Of a DNA stretch of 64,000 nucleotides, positions 11,297 to 60,081 are shown piece by piece. Under the pieces are notes generated by a model. That model did not search any database. It was not told the DNA's origin and saw nothing but the letters and a program-made list of their open reading frames with translations. The translations under genes and the position numbers were made by a program. Each line of letters starts with the position of its first letter. The stretch's first letter is position 1. The DNA is from Alviniconcha marisindica (lineage: Eukaryota > Mollusca > Gastropoda > Provannidae): assembly GCA_018857735.1 (NCBI GenBank), contig JABMCL010001577.1, forward strand, positions 290,001 through 354,000, written 5' to 3'.

Positions 11297-12041
11297 GATG
11301 AAATGAGTGTATCCTCATGTCTTTGTAAGCGCTCCGGGCTCATACGAGATGGGGCGCCGTAAATAATCAGAGGCCTATTATTATTATTATTATTATAGCA
11401 GCCATTTTGCAAGTGACCAGCAACCATGGGCAGGCGTTGACACCCAAAAATTAGTTACAAAAATATGATTATGGTCGGACAGCTGGGGCCTCCGAGTCCA
11501 AATGAATCATGTCACTTAGTTCGTCATTAATTTCAATCAATTGGGCCAAAACCAGGGCACCAGCTGAAATTTCATTGCGCACAAATTGCTGACACTTCAT
11601 CGAGACTAAAAGTGTGTCAGTATCTCGTCACGTTTTTTCATTTTCTTTTATTGCATAGCTCATATTTTCAACAGAGTTTCTTTGGGTTTTAAAATGCGGT
11701 GCGTGGTATTTGGTGTGTCGTGTGTGTCAGTGTGTGCGTGCGTGTGATGTGGTGTGGGTGGTGTGTGTGTGGGAGGGGGGGGGGGTATTACGGCCACACA
11801 CCGCGTAAATTATGTAAATTACGAGTTTGTATAATATGTACCTATTTATATTAGCTTACGTGTATTTTCAAACAATTGTCCTTCGAGTTTTTAAATATAT
11901 GCAATATCATCGTTATTGTCTACTGTTATGTACGTCAGTGGTATATGTTTAGCCACGTATTTAATTTTTCTGATGAGACAATAAAGTAATCTTGAATCTA
12001 TCCAAAATCTGAAACAGAACGAGTTCCAGAGAGCTCGTGCA
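11293..12041. other. gene-free interval ending in a LINE-like 3' tail
   Basis: An (ATT)n tract near 11378-11396 and GT-rich sequence at 11700-11785. Bases 11968-12000 (GAGACAATAAAGTAATCTTG) resemble the 3' end of CR1/L2-type LINEs. Confidence 0.5.
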
Positions 12042-12308
12042 GAATCAATACACAAGGGTGTTAATTCAGTGCCCTCAAAATACGTAGCAAAAGTACAACA
12101 AAGACCTGATGGAGTTACCTACTCCCTCGTCTGGCATGCGTGTAAACTATACAAGGTACAGAAAACTGCATCTCCGTGGTCAGCCTTGTATCTACACGCA
12201 TGCCAGGTGAGAGTTACTGTAGGTGAGAGTTACTCAGGTCTTTGTTCAGGTTTTGTACTTGTCAGTGTACGTATTTCGAGCGCTAATTAACTCCCTTGTG
12301 TGTTGATT
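12042..12308. mobile_element. foldback MITE-like element
   Basis: The left end (AATCAATACACAAGGGTGTT) and right end (complement AATCAACACACAAGGGAGTT) are inverted copies, as are AAATACGTA..AAGTACAA..ACAAAGACCTGA and the inner CTGGCATGCGTGTA / TACACGCATGCCAG. The arms together cover most of the element. No coding capacity. Confidence 0.8.
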
Positions 12309-12349
12309 TTGAACCAGTATCCATTTGCTGCGAGACTAACATGGACGCC

Positions 12350-12439
12350 GAGAGGAAAACCGAAGCGGAATCGACTGAAACGATGTCCTTCTGCTTACCA
12401 GCCTAACTAACGCTTTACCGCTAGGCCAAATCGGCTCAC
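12350..12439 (-). mobile_element. SINE head fragment
   Basis: Complement of GAGCCGATTTGGCCTAGCGG at the right end and a disturbed B box; body and tail absent. Confidence 0.75.
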
Positions 12440-13080
12440 GTTCGGAGGTAACTTGGCGTTACTGAAACAAGTTTTGCAAAATTTCCACAGTGCGTCCGCG
12501 GCCGCAAAGAGGCAAAGTTCAAGTTTGTGTTTGCGCGACCGGGTTATTTGGGGCAGCGAGTAGCCGTGTAGGGCCTAGTACTACTGGGCTGCGTTGTCAT
12601 CTGTTAGGGTCGTCCAATCAGTTTCGCTTCGCCACCTGCGGGTGGTTGCCAAGCAACGGGGGTCCTGTGAAATGATGTTTAGCCTGTGACCGCTCCCCAC
12701 AGCACTCACAGTCTCTGTCTCTGTCCCGCCGCTCTCTTGCCAATGAGCCAGCGGCGTTGACTACGGAGATGCGACACATGATGGTCCGTCAGCAAGGAAG
12801 GCGGACCTGGGGGTCTGGTTTCCCAGAGGGGTCTGGGGTCCCAGACCACCCCCACCCTCACCCTCAGGGGTTTCCCAGGGGGTCTGGGGTCCCAGACCAC
12901 CCCCTCCCTCACCCTCATCCCTTTTAAAGCAATAAACGAGGTTTTGCAAGCATGAGGGTGGTTGCTGTCTCGTCTCTGTGCCGACTCATCTGTGTGTGTG
13001 TGTGTGTGTAGTGATAGCCTACTGGTATATTTGTAGATTAAGTTTACCACTGTTTATTTGAGATCAAGGCAATGACATGC
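12440..13080. other. gene-free interval with a 66-bp duplication
   Basis: GGGTCTGGGGTCCCAGACCA occurs at about 12829 and 12882 with shared CCCTCACCCTCA flanks. Otherwise nothing recognised. Confidence 0.65.

Positions 13081-13083
<3 letters not shown>

Positions 13084-13152
<69 letters not shown>
13084..13152. repeat. CA then TA microsatellite
   Basis: (CA)n 13084-13115 followed directly by (TA)n to 13152. Confidence 0.93.
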
Positions 13153-13158
<6 letters not shown>

Positions 13159-13257
13159 GGGTGCGTTACTGAACAATCTTAAACAAAAAGCAAGACTCAA
13201 AACTTACAAGAGGCCAGGAGAGCCCACCTGTGTATCGCACAAAGGTCGCGAGAATTG

Positions 13258-13760
13258 TACCCCTGCCTCTTCAGAACACACCCCACTTTCCCAGCTACCT
13301 GTTCCAGCCTGGTCAGTTCACACATGCACACAAACACACACGACTACACGTCCATTTGTACCTCGGCCTCGACATGAACCCCACTTTAGTTTCCCATCTA
13401 CCCGGTCCAACCCTGGTCAGTTCACACGATTGCATGTCCATTTGTACCCCTGCCTCTTCAGACCCCCCCCCCCCCCCAGTTTCCCATCTACCCGGTCCAG
13501 CCCTGGTCAGTTCACACGTGTGTAAACACACACACACACGCACGCACTATTCTGTTCGATCTTTTTGCTTGATGTCCTCAGATGCTAAAGAGCATATTAG
13601 GGACAATCTTTGAAACAAGCTTGTCTTAGATATAAAACACACACACGCGACTACACGTCCATTTGTACCCCTGCCTCTTCAAACATCCCCCCCACCACCC
13701 CTCCCCCACTTTCCCATCCACCCGGTCCAGCCCTGGTCACTTCACATGTGTATGAACACA
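13258..13760. repeat. imperfect minisatellite, about four units
   Basis: Units share CATTTGTACCCCTGCCTCTT, CCATCTACCCGGTCCAGCCC and TGGTCAGTTCACAC; starts near 13258, 13358, 13441 and 13658. Confidence 0.8.
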
Positions 13761-13970
13761 CACACACACACAGACGACCACACGCCCATGGACTGTGTGA
13801 AGAGGGTGGTATTGACTCGGTGTCCACTGACGTCCATGGCTGTAGTGTTTGCTTTGGCTGGTCGCTGCCCGAGACCGCTGCAGTGGACACTCAGACCCGA
13901 GACACAACACTAACTGTAGTATTTCCGTCTGAGACCAGCATTCCAGTCAGTGGGGCCGGTAGGTAGGTAG

Positions 13971-14525
13971 TGTTGCTTAATGTCCTCAGATGTCAGTTGA
14001 CATATTAGGGACAAGCTGAGACCCGCAATGCCGAAGCCCGGCATGGTTCAGTATAGCTTTACGTCCACGGAAACCAGAAGGCTCGTTAGGACGGACAGCC
14101 CAGGACGGCCACCTCGACTCACACAGCTCCTGAACTATGTGTGTGGCCGTGGTGGTGAAGTGATGCTTAATGTCCTCAGATGTCAGTTGACATATTAGGG
14201 ACAAGCTGAGACCAATGCCGAAGCCCGGCATGGTTCAATATAGCTTTACGTCCACGGAAACCAGAAGGCTCGTTAGGACGGACAGCCCAGGACGGCCACC
14301 TCGACTCACACAGCTCCTGAACTATGTGTGTGGGGCCGTGGTGGTGAAGTGATGCTTAATGTCCTCAGATGTCAGTTGACATATTAGGGACAAGCTGAGA
14401 CCAATGCCGAAGCCCGGCATGGTTCAATATAGCTTTACGTCCACGGAAACCAGAAGGCTCGTTAGGACGGACAGCCCAGGACGGCCACCTCGACTCACAC
14501 AGCTCCTGAACTATGTGTGTGGGGC
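13971..14525. repeat. repeat B in three tandem copies (unit 189-190 bp)
   Basis: Units start at 13971, 14161 and 14350 and are almost identical, including the joining GTGTGTGGGGCCGTGGTGGT. Recent tandem duplication of a dispersed repeat. Confidence 0.92.
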
Positions 14526-14574
14526 CGGGTGGCGATCGACTCTATATACACTGGGGTGCTTGCTGGTTGACTGA

Positions 14575-14735
14575 GTGTTGCTTTACGTCCAAAAAGTAAA
14601 CGTGGTGCTTAACGTCTGCAGTGAGAAACCGTACGGCTTATTAGGGACGGAAAATTGACGTCCGCAGAAACCGTAGGCTTATTTGGGACGGGGAGCCCAG
14701 GACGGCCACCTCGACTTTCACACAGATCCTGAGCT
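14575..14735. repeat. repeat C, partly duplicated
   Basis: GTTGCTTTACGTCC, two versions of GAAACCGTA-GGCTTATT, then GGAGCCCAGGACGGCCACCT and CACACAGATCCTGAGCTC. Confidence 0.75.
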
Positions 14736-15073
14736 CTGGTTTGAATAGGGGGGGAGGGGGTATGGTGATTGCTGCTCCAGTGTTAGTATTGGCTGCGTTC
14801 CAAGCCGGATGTTTTCTTTACGTAATCACTCTCACCAAAGCCGGTGTTCGACCCGCAGCACTTACCTCCCCAAGGGCGGTAACTCAGTGACGTAATGATG
14901 TGCTGTGTCAGAAAAAAACAGTTCCGGGACTGAGAACTTTCGCAGACTGTTATGGTGTGACCCACAGGTCAGTTAACTTGTGGTTTCTGTGGACGCTAAG
15001 CACCATGTTTATACTTACGTACAGATAACGATCGGTAATAAATATCTGACGAAACCGTTGACTGAAGGTTGGT

Positions 15074-15337
15074 GAGCCGGTCTGGCCTGGCGTTAGGCTG
15101 GTAAGCAGAAGGACCTCGGTTCGATTCCGCTTCGGCTCTCCTGTCTCTCCAAAAGGGCTGTGGTCTGTGGAAACTGTCTTGTGACTTTGTCTATCACTGC
15201 CTAGTGAAACATTAAAATGGTGGTGACACTGTAACAATAAGTAATCTCCTTCCTCCCCAACCTCCATACCCCTTTTCCGCCCTTCTCCCTTGTCCCTAAT
15301 AAGCCTTGTGGTTTCTGTGGACACATTTACTTACTTA
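15074..15337 (+). mobile_element. tRNA-derived SINE with short body
   Basis: GAGCCGGTCTGGCCTGGCGT head, GGTTCGATTCC B box, shortened body, and tail TAATAAGCCTTGTGGTTTC. A separate tail piece lies at 14975-15012. Confidence 0.83.
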
Positions 15338-15504
15338 CCGACTGACAAAGATTGTTCGGTATACTGGCCGTTTGTCAGCCTCTATTCGCAACTCAAGTTT
15401 TTCACGTCCTGTATCTCGCTGTGTGGTCGCTGCCATGTTATTCTTTGGTTGAGTCAGTGCAGTTTAGAGGTGTTGTAGTGAGCTGCTTCACGCATTAATG
15501 TAAA

Positions 15505-15701
15505 CATGGTGTTAACGTCCACAGAAATCACAAGGCTTATCAGGGACGGGGACAGGGAGAAAGGGGGTGTTGGGGGTGGAAGTGGTAGATTATATACCTG
15601 TCGCTACAGCGTCACCACCAGAATGAGTCCTGCATTAAGATGGTCAGCGATGAGATCCCTTTTAATGTTCCATTAATTATGAGGGGCAAAGTGACAAGAC
15701 T

Positions 15702-15702
<1 letters not shown>
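15505..15702 (-). mobile_element. SINE tail and body, head replaced by a CA array
   Basis: Reverse of the SINE tail and body from AACATGGTGTTAACGTCC to CAAAGTGACAAGAC. A (CA)n array follows at 15703. Confidence 0.78.

Positions 15703-15751
<49 letters not shown>
15703..15751. repeat. CA microsatellite
   Basis: About 24 uninterrupted CA units adjoining a truncated SINE. Confidence 0.95.
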
Positions 15752-15755
<4 letters not shown>

Positions 15756-17019
15756 TTATTCATGCCATTATTGAGAGAGAGAAAGAGACAGATAGTGAGA
15801 GAGAGTCTGACTGGTCTGTGGCCTTCTTCAAGGCCAGACTCCGGATTACAATCAGTACTTTAGCGAAGAGAGAGAGAGAGAGGCGGACAGACAGAGACCT
15901 TCTGCAGACAGAACCAGGGACAGAGGTGATGCTGAAACAGGGAACAAAACACTGCACAGTTCAAAACATGTTTATCTTTATTACTCACAAACTGAAACAC
16001 AGAAATAATGAACATATTCTTTCCGATCGAAATCACAATAAGCAGGCAAACAAGCGTGGTATTCACATTCAAACACAAACATGCTTACAACAACATTACT
16101 CCCTCCTCCAAACCTTGGCAGTACACGAGTTGATACGGTTATCTCGGTCTTTCTTTTCTGGACATAATGACGAACATTTAAACTGAGGCGGTATCAATAT
16201 TTAACCACCAATTTGTGCACTAGTACGTAAGTAACTTGATGATTTATGCCAAGTCAACCAGTTTGTGCACTAAGTTTGATTCAATGTTTTACGTCCTCGG
16301 AAACATGGTTTATTGGGGATGGGAGAAGAGCGGGGGGGGGGGGGGGGGGGGGGGGGGGGGAGGGAATGCGGCCTAGGGGCCTCCCTCCCTCCCTGTTCAC
16401 ACAGCTCTGAGCTCTTAAGTGCACAGAGTACAGGTTAACCTCACTATAACTAGTATAAGCACACTCAATCCAGATCCCAGAAACATGGTACAAGCGCATG
16501 CATATCATGCCCGTCGTATTGAGAGGGTAATAAACATTACGGTGTGGCTCTGGGGTCACAAAAGTTACACTTCCCAAATCAAGCAAAAGAAAAACCGATA
16601 ACACCAGAGCCTGAAGTTAATCCATCAGCCACCAGGGCCCAAAAAATGCCCAAATCCTGGCAGTTCACGAAGAATGCAAACTCTACTTTCAGTTTCAATA
16701 GTGTGATGCCACCTGTGACTGTGAAATACAGTCAAGGTCACTGAAAGCCATAGTTATGAGGACAAAGCTTGGTAAAGGCTATGGCCCACTTTAGATCACA
16801 GCTGTAAGACTACACAATCTGCCATGTCACCAAACAGATGTCATGCAGCACGCTATGACGCCCATTTGTGCACTGATTGATGGGAAAATGAGAACAGAGC
16901 AAGTCTGAAACCTACACCACACACACCAGGAGCCTGACAGTGACGTCACGGTCTCTCATTTCCCATAGCAACTGATTGTACACCATGCACTCATACCACC
17001 ATGATCAATGGTTGGTTGA
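15752..17019. other. gene-free interval with a poly-G tract
   Basis: GA-rich at 15773-15805 and 15868-15882; a run of about 30 G at 16331-16360 beside a decayed fragment of the TTTACGTCC...TTATTGGGGA repeat. No gene seen. Confidence 0.65.
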
Positions 17020-17105
17020 GTGTTGCTTTACGTTCACAGAAAGCGTAGGCTTATTAGGGACGGGAGCCCAGGACGACCACCTCGACTTTCACACAGCTCC
17101 TGTGA
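17020..17105. repeat. repeat C copy
   Basis: GTGTTGCTTTACGTTCACAG, TAGGCTTATTAGGGACGGG and CTTTCACACAGCTCCTGTGA. Confidence 0.8.
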
Positions 17106-17329
17106 GCCCTGACCGTGATCGAAAGTAGCTCACAGACTTAAGTACTACTAGCATCATACAGACTAATTTTTATTTTATTTTATATATATATACACACATT
17201 TATCACATTAATTTTGTGGTGCCAGGAAATTCTCATGGAGTCAAACAGCGCACACAAGGGCAAATGCACGCACATTCACATGTGCGCACAGCCAACCTTC
17301 AAGGCATGTGTCTGGCAGGGATGTGAAGC

Positions 17330-18150
17330 GCAAGGTATGTATATGAAACAAACACACAGTCTGTTTGAACTACAATACACAAGGTATGTATATGAAACAA
17401 ACACACAGTCTGTTTGAACTACAATACACAAGGTATGTATATGAAACAAACACAGTCTGTTTGAACTACAATACACAAGGTATGTATATGAAACAAACAC
17501 ACAGTCTGTTTGAACTACAATCAGCCTGTGCACACATGGTCTGTTGTAACTACAACTAACCTATGCATATATGAAACACACACAGGGTTTGTTGTAACTA
17601 CAGTCAACCTGTGCATATGAAACAAACACATGGTCTGCTGCAACTACAAACAACCTATGCATATGAAATACGCACAGGGTTTGTTGTAACTACAGTCAAT
17701 ACATGCATATGGAACAAACACATGGTCTGCTGTAACTACAAACAACCTATGCATATGAAATACGCACAGGGTTTGTTGTAACTACAGTCAATACATGCAT
17801 ATGGAACAAACACATGGTCTGCTGTAACTACAAACAACCTATGCATATGAAATACGCGCAGGGCTTGTTGTAACTACAGTCAACCTATGCATATGAAACA
17901 AACACATAGTCTGCTGTACCTACAAATAACCTCTGCATATATATGAAACACATACAGGGTTTGTTGTAACTATAGTCAGCCTATGCATATGAAACAAACA
18001 CACAGTCTGTTTTAACTACAATCAGCCTATGCGCATGAAACACATGGTCTGTTGTTACTACAGTCAAACCTATGCATCAGACAAAGACAGGGCTGTTGTA
18101 ACTACAATCAACCTATGCATATGTGACATACACACTGTCTGTTGTTACAA
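17330..18150. repeat. minisatellite, two related unit types
   Basis: Four near-identical 47-49-bp units (AAGGTATGTATATGAAACAA) at about 17330-17520, then about ten diverged units of 50-60 bp built on CTATGCATATGAAACAAACA and GTTGTAACTACAA. Confidence 0.92.
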
Positions 18151-18315
18151 ATCAATGCAAAGAGTTATCAAAAACTGATGACATTTGGAACTGCACAAAA
18201 AGGAAGAAAAAGTCCACAAAGATCATTACTGAAGCCAGACTAAAAAATTGTACTGAGATCACAGAACAATGAAGACCAGAAAACAAATGGCTGCTGTGCC
18301 CTATTCATTAGCCAT

Positions 18316-18354
<39 letters not shown>

Positions 18355-18557
18355 TGCACGCGCCTCTGGTAAGAATTTACAAAGTGCACTTCTTATTCAT
18401 CATACACACTCATGACCCCAAAACCTGACCCCTCACAAAATGAGTACACAAATAACCTAAAACGATTAAATTAAAAAAGAAAATTAAAAAAAGAAATGCA
18501 TCCCTAAACAAAAGTGATAATAATAACACAGGATGTGACCCAGCAGATTTGACTACT
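18151..18557. other. gene-free interval
   Basis: AT-rich DNA with a GT-rich tract at 18316-18355; nothing else recognised. Confidence 0.6.
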
Positions 18558-18702
18558 CTGCATGCCAATCCATGTGTATCCATGCCAGTCCATGTGTATC
18601 CATGCTAGTCCATGTGTATCCATGCCAGTCTATGGGTATCCATGCCAATCCATGGGTATCCATGCCAGTTCATGGGTATCCATGCCAGTTCATGGGTATC
18701 AC
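18558..18702. repeat. 20-bp minisatellite
   Basis: About seven units of CATGCCAGTCCATGTGTATC with GTGT/GGGT variants. Confidence 0.93.
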
Positions 18703-19182
18703 AAGCAATCCAGCACGGCTGTGTCATGTGACTGCTGCCTCATCTTTCCAGACGCAGTCTTACAATGACTCGTGTTAGGCAATACCCATTACAAGATCAA
18801 AAACACCCATTACAAGATCAAAAACACGCAGAAGGTTAAAAAGAGCTTTCGCTTTTAATTAGACATGCAGTTTCGTTGTTGTGGACACATATTTCAAGCA
18901 ATGAACATAATATGTTAACAAACTATGACAGGAATGAAATTTGATTTACATGGCCTTCAGTCAGTGGAGAAGTTTCGGGGGAGGATGCAAGCATGAGGCT
19001 GATGTGTATGTGAAAATACAAAATACAATGAAAAATATGTGCTCTCACCCCTCCCCCCCCCCACTTTTCCATCTACTGAAATATATACATATCAGATTTC
19101 ATTTCACTCCTATCATAATTTTCTGTTCGTTGCTTGAAAAGGGTGCTTTTCTGAAAATCAGCGCATGCTTTGCATCGTCTGA

Positions 19183-19413
19183 TTAACCCCTTCACTGCCC
19201 CAGCCAGTAAAATTTCCAGGCTGAAAAGTGCACGCACAAGCCTGCAAACGGTATATTTTCTGGTCCTATATCAAATCTAATTTCAATACTGTGCATTTTA
19301 TGAAAATCCATTTACACGCTAATGCGAAAAAGAAAAAAAGAATAGTCTAAGGATTTCAAATTTTGCGCTTTTAGTAGTCATTTTCAACTGACATCATATC
19401 AATGAAAGGGTTC
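19183..19413. mobile_element. MITE with TTAACCCCTTCACTGCC ends, copy 1
   Basis: Begins TTAACCCCTTCACTGCCCC and ends near AATGAAAGGGTTCAA. Its GAAAAGTGCACGCACAAGCC segment is the reverse complement of a segment in the copy at 63345-63569. Confidence 0.72.
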
Positions 19414-19504
19414 AAACAAACAATTTTAAAAAACACACCTTTTGTGTGTTTTGATCTTGTTTCAGAACGCTGGCGGTCAACTCTGTTTCATGTTCAAGTT
19501 CAAA

Positions 19505-19597
19505 ATCAATGTTGCCTTAGGTCCACACAGACCGTAAGGACTATTAGGGACGGGGAACCCAGGACAGCCACCTCGACTTTCACACAGCTCCTGAACT
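19505..19597. repeat. repeat C copy
   Basis: CAATGTTGCCTTAGGTCCAC, ACTATTAGGGACGGGGAACC and TTTCACACAGCTCCTGAACT. Confidence 0.8.
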
Positions 19598-22247
19598 CTT
19601 GTTTAGTTTCGTTTAAAACAAAGTTTTTAAATATACATCCATTACAATCACATCGTCACAAGTCTGGGTATTATGAAGTAAAAGGTTGCGAGTGAAAGCG
19701 GGCCAACTGCCGCTACCAGTCCCTGCTTTGCTTTCTTTTCCAGCAGTTTCGCCCGGCCCACGTCTGCCAGTTTGACTACTTGAAACTGCTGTCTGTTCAT
19801 TTTCACTACATCCATCACACTTGGCACCAGCATGCAGGGCAGGTATCACATGAGGTGTCAACACTGTTTCTGCTGACACTGTCGTTAAATTAAAGCACCT
19901 CAAACCAAGTTAACAACACACACTCCACAAAACTGCCACGATTGCAGCAATGAACTGCACATGGGAATCCCCTCCCCCCCAAAAAAAAACAACAACTCAT
20001 TTTCCAAAAGAAGTATAAACCATCAAACACACACACACAAAACAATTTAAACATCGCACGAAACAAATATACAACAGAATAATTTATTCCAGAATATGGT
20101 CCAGATTTTAATCTTGAACACACCTTGATTGTTCCCAGAATGTCAAGCTTAATATTATAATAATGAGATGGACAGACAGTGGAACATTAAATTCATCACT
20201 CCTCACACAATATATTATATATAATCCCATAATTATATAAATGGCATGCTGTAGGGCAGACCAAAGGAGGTGGAAAGAGAGTATCCTTTTTCTATCAACT
20301 GTTTTTATTTTTATTTTTTATGGAACAAGCTTATATGTCAACCAAACTGTTGCTTGAAGTGTGGTGCCAAGGGCAACGCGTGTGTAAATTGCTGAACTTC
20401 AGGTGTAGTCAGGCTTTGTAAGTAATGAAGAGCAATGACAAAACTCCAATGAAGGGCATGTCCAATTGTCTTCAAGGCATATCTTGCCGGTCCCACGACA
20501 TTTTCAAAACCTTGTTCTAATAAATACCACCAGCTACATTAATTCCGTAAAAACCAGAGAGAGAGAGAGAGAGACAGAGTTAGAGACAGCAAAACAAAAC
20601 TGAGAAAAATCACGGCTGAATTGTCCGAGATACATGTACAAAAAATGAAAACTCATCAATACTGGCCATGGCATGTGACCAATTAGGCGATACTGCAAAG
20701 GTGACTGAACTGAACCTTTCAGCTACACCATGGAGGAATCGTCAGGAGAATCTGGCCTGAAGAAAACAAAACACAACACTGTCAGCTCTTGAAACATATG
20801 CTTTTGTGTGTGTGGGTGTGTGCATGTGTGTGTGTGCATGTGCACGTGTGTGTACGCAGGCGTGCATGCGTGTGCAGGTGCACATGCGTGAGTCAGCATA
20901 CGTGTGAGCACATGTGTGTGTATGCACTTCAATAGCCTCTATGGACAAGATTTTCACTTGACAAATACTTTAATCATTATTATTATTAAACATACACAAC
21001 TGCATACATGTCATAATTCCCTGATGTTGCCTGACAAACTGTACAGAAGTGCGCACTCTGCTTTCTCAAGCCCTAACAAGCAAAGCAAAATCCTCAGATG
21101 ACTCACACGCAGAATAAAAACAGCAACAACAGCACACACACAGCACGCACACACACACACACACACAATTTTTGTTGTTGTTAAAGCACCTCAGACCAAG
21201 TTCACAACACACTCCACAAAACTGCTACAATTCAGTTCACTGAGAAAGGTTTGAAGAAAACAGAAAATCTGAACACAGCGTGCTGCTACTGTTCTTTTTA
21301 TTTACTCTGGACAAATTTTGTCGTTGCTTTCAGCTTCAGACACCCAGGTGATTACCCCAAAACAGGCCAAAATGACAAAAAAAGAACTCAATACTGATCT
21401 TAAGGAAACGCGTCGCCTGAAAACACATGACAGGTACAAGAAGTACTATGCATGTGAGATACACTCTGTGCAAATCGGTCATAAAAATGTTGAAGTCAAA
21501 TGGCTGTGACCTCACCAAGAAAAGAAATCTTGTAGCTTTACCATTCCCACAAAGTCTGATAAAATGAGGTGTAAATGGCGTGGAGGGGGTATTTTAAACT
21601 GGTATGATACGGGTGGAGCTCAACAGAGCTGATCATCATGCAAACGTCTGAAAGATCTTGCTTACACAGTGTCCAGGACAGTGTCAATGTTAAGGCTCAA
21701 GCTCCAAAGCTCATCAATTATCTCCCCTGGAAATAAAATGCCACAGTCAGTAAAAAAACTTTCTCTCTCTCTCTCTCTCAAGCATGCACGTGATCCAACA
21801 ACCATACAAAGTTTGAACTTGACGTGGCAAAACTATTTTCAGTTTTACCTTTGCAGCATCACTGTGACCATGAAACCTGATCCAGATCACCCAAACTGGC
21901 ATAAACAGGTCACAGTGAATCTGATCAAGATCAAACACACAGTCACACAAAGTTAGAGAGATTTTTCACCAAGACTGTCTCATATCACCTTGCTGTGAAC
22001 AGACACAAAATAAAACACTGACTGAACTGTGCCCCAAAACAGTTTTGGCTCAGACAGGAAGCACATCAATTACCTCCCTTTTACTACAAGCCACATTGAG
22101 CTACAAAATATGTGTGATCTTATTCGTGTGTGTAACAACTGAACAAAGCTGATACTTGACTGGATGAGGACATGCAACTAAGTTTAAACTGTCTGATGCT
22201 CCATGTGGCATGCACGCATGCAGGCACGCACACGCACACACACACAA
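19598..22247. other. TRIM37 3' flank, possible 3' UTR and downstream DNA
   Basis: No coding region. A GTTAAA-KCACCTCARACCAAG segment of about 60 bp occurs at 19883 and again at 21179. Minus-strand AATAAA signals exist (for example 21297-21302), but the poly(A) site cannot be fixed. CA- and GT-rich tracts at 20800-20930 and 21135-21168. Confidence 0.5.
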
Positions 22248-22465
22248 CCTGCTTGTCTTCGGGGAGAGAGAACTCCACCTGGGCTACCACACACACACAA
22301 CTTGCTTGTCTGCGAAATGTGTACTCCACCTGTATCAACTTCCAACACCACCCCTGCATGTCCACACCCCTACTCCCATAAACACTCCATACTGCGCGCA
22401 CACACACACACACACAATTGCTTATCTCTGGGAAGCGTGAACACCTGGGCTTTCACATCCACATC
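22248..22465. repeat. three degenerate copies of the TRIM37 coding end, past the stop codon
   Basis: On the minus strand, CCCAGGTGGAGTTCTCTCTC (near 22248-22290) matches the exon 22 end that encodes QVEFSLPKDK. Weaker copies lie at about 22300-22338 and 22420-22460. They alternate with CA tracts and a shared CCCATAAACACTCCATAC segment. Confidence 0.8.
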
Positions 22466-22485
22466 ATCCCTACTCCCATAAACAC

Positions 22486-22684
22486 TCCATACCATGCACA
22501 CCTCCACCCACACATGAATGCACACACACACGCACACACATACATACACACACATATGCACCCAAACACCCACACACATGCATGCACACACACAAACACC
22601 CTCACACACAAACACACCCACACAACCCCCCCCCCCCAAAAGCAACAACAACACAACACAAACCCACACCCACCCACCCACAAC
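22486..22684. repeat. CA-rich low-complexity DNA directly after the TRIM37 stop codon
   Basis: Imperfect CACACA/ACACCC repeats; the likely start of the 3' UTR on the minus strand. Confidence 0.75.
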
Positions 22685-59527
<36,843 letters not shown>

Positions 59528-60029
59528 GATAGGTCTTTATCTGCCGTTGGGTCTACTGGACATACATATGAGTCATTTTAACTTCTGTTAAGCGTTGGGG
59601 ATTTGCAAGTACCCATTTGCAGAATCTTCTTCTCTCATCAACAGTCAACTTTTCCCTCCTGCGCAGGTAGCAGATAATAACTTCCGGTTGGTTCGGTTGG
59701 GTGAAATGAGAACAACAACAACAGAGCACTTTCAATCAAAATCTTTCTTAAAAATTATCAGGTAGTTTTTTCAACTGTTTTGTTGTAATGAGAGAGAGAG
59801 AAAAATTAAAACTCATTTGTTTTCGATCAAACCCTTTTCCTCTCGAGAAGGGTTACTAATATTATCCAATCCGATTTGCTGGCGAGAAAACGTCACTGCG
59901 AGCACATGTTATGGTAGGTGAATGGACTGTTTGCTCTCAGCCGTACGTAATGGTAATCCAGTCACACGCAGACTCCCGCGTGCACTGATATCTTTGACCC
60001 TGAGAAAGAGCATAAGGATCAGTGCAGGC
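59528..60029. promoter_or_regulatory. candidate bidirectional promoter between TRIM37 and the plus-strand neighbour
   Basis: The two start codons point away from each other and are 502 bp apart. The gap has no SINE or long satellite, unlike almost all neighbouring DNA, and holds an ATCCAATC (CCAAT-type) motif near 59857 and several CpG pairs between 59880 and 59990. A shared promoter is an inference from spacing; transcription start sites cannot be read. Confidence 0.5.
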
Positions 60030-60081
60030 ATGGCAGACGACAGCGAGAGGTACAAGTTCTACAAAGTCGTCCTCACGGGAG
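60030..60081 (+). CDS. first coding exon of a possible Ras/Rab-like small GTPase (rest not seen)
   Basis: ATG in a good context (GCAGGCATGG) is followed by MADDSERYKFYKVVLTG and a strong donor GGGAG|GTAAGT. Small GTPases of the Ras superfamily commonly begin with a short tail and then a strand of the type YKVVLxGxxxVGKS, and here the exon would break inside the P-loop. That assignment is an inference from 17 residues. No exon carrying the VGKS/T half was recognised up to the end of the window, so the gene should continue beyond 64000. Confidence 0.5.

Noticed and set aside
17330..18150. CRISPR-like regular repeats
   Set aside because: Units are contiguous without unique spacers, diverge gradually, and the DNA is animal.
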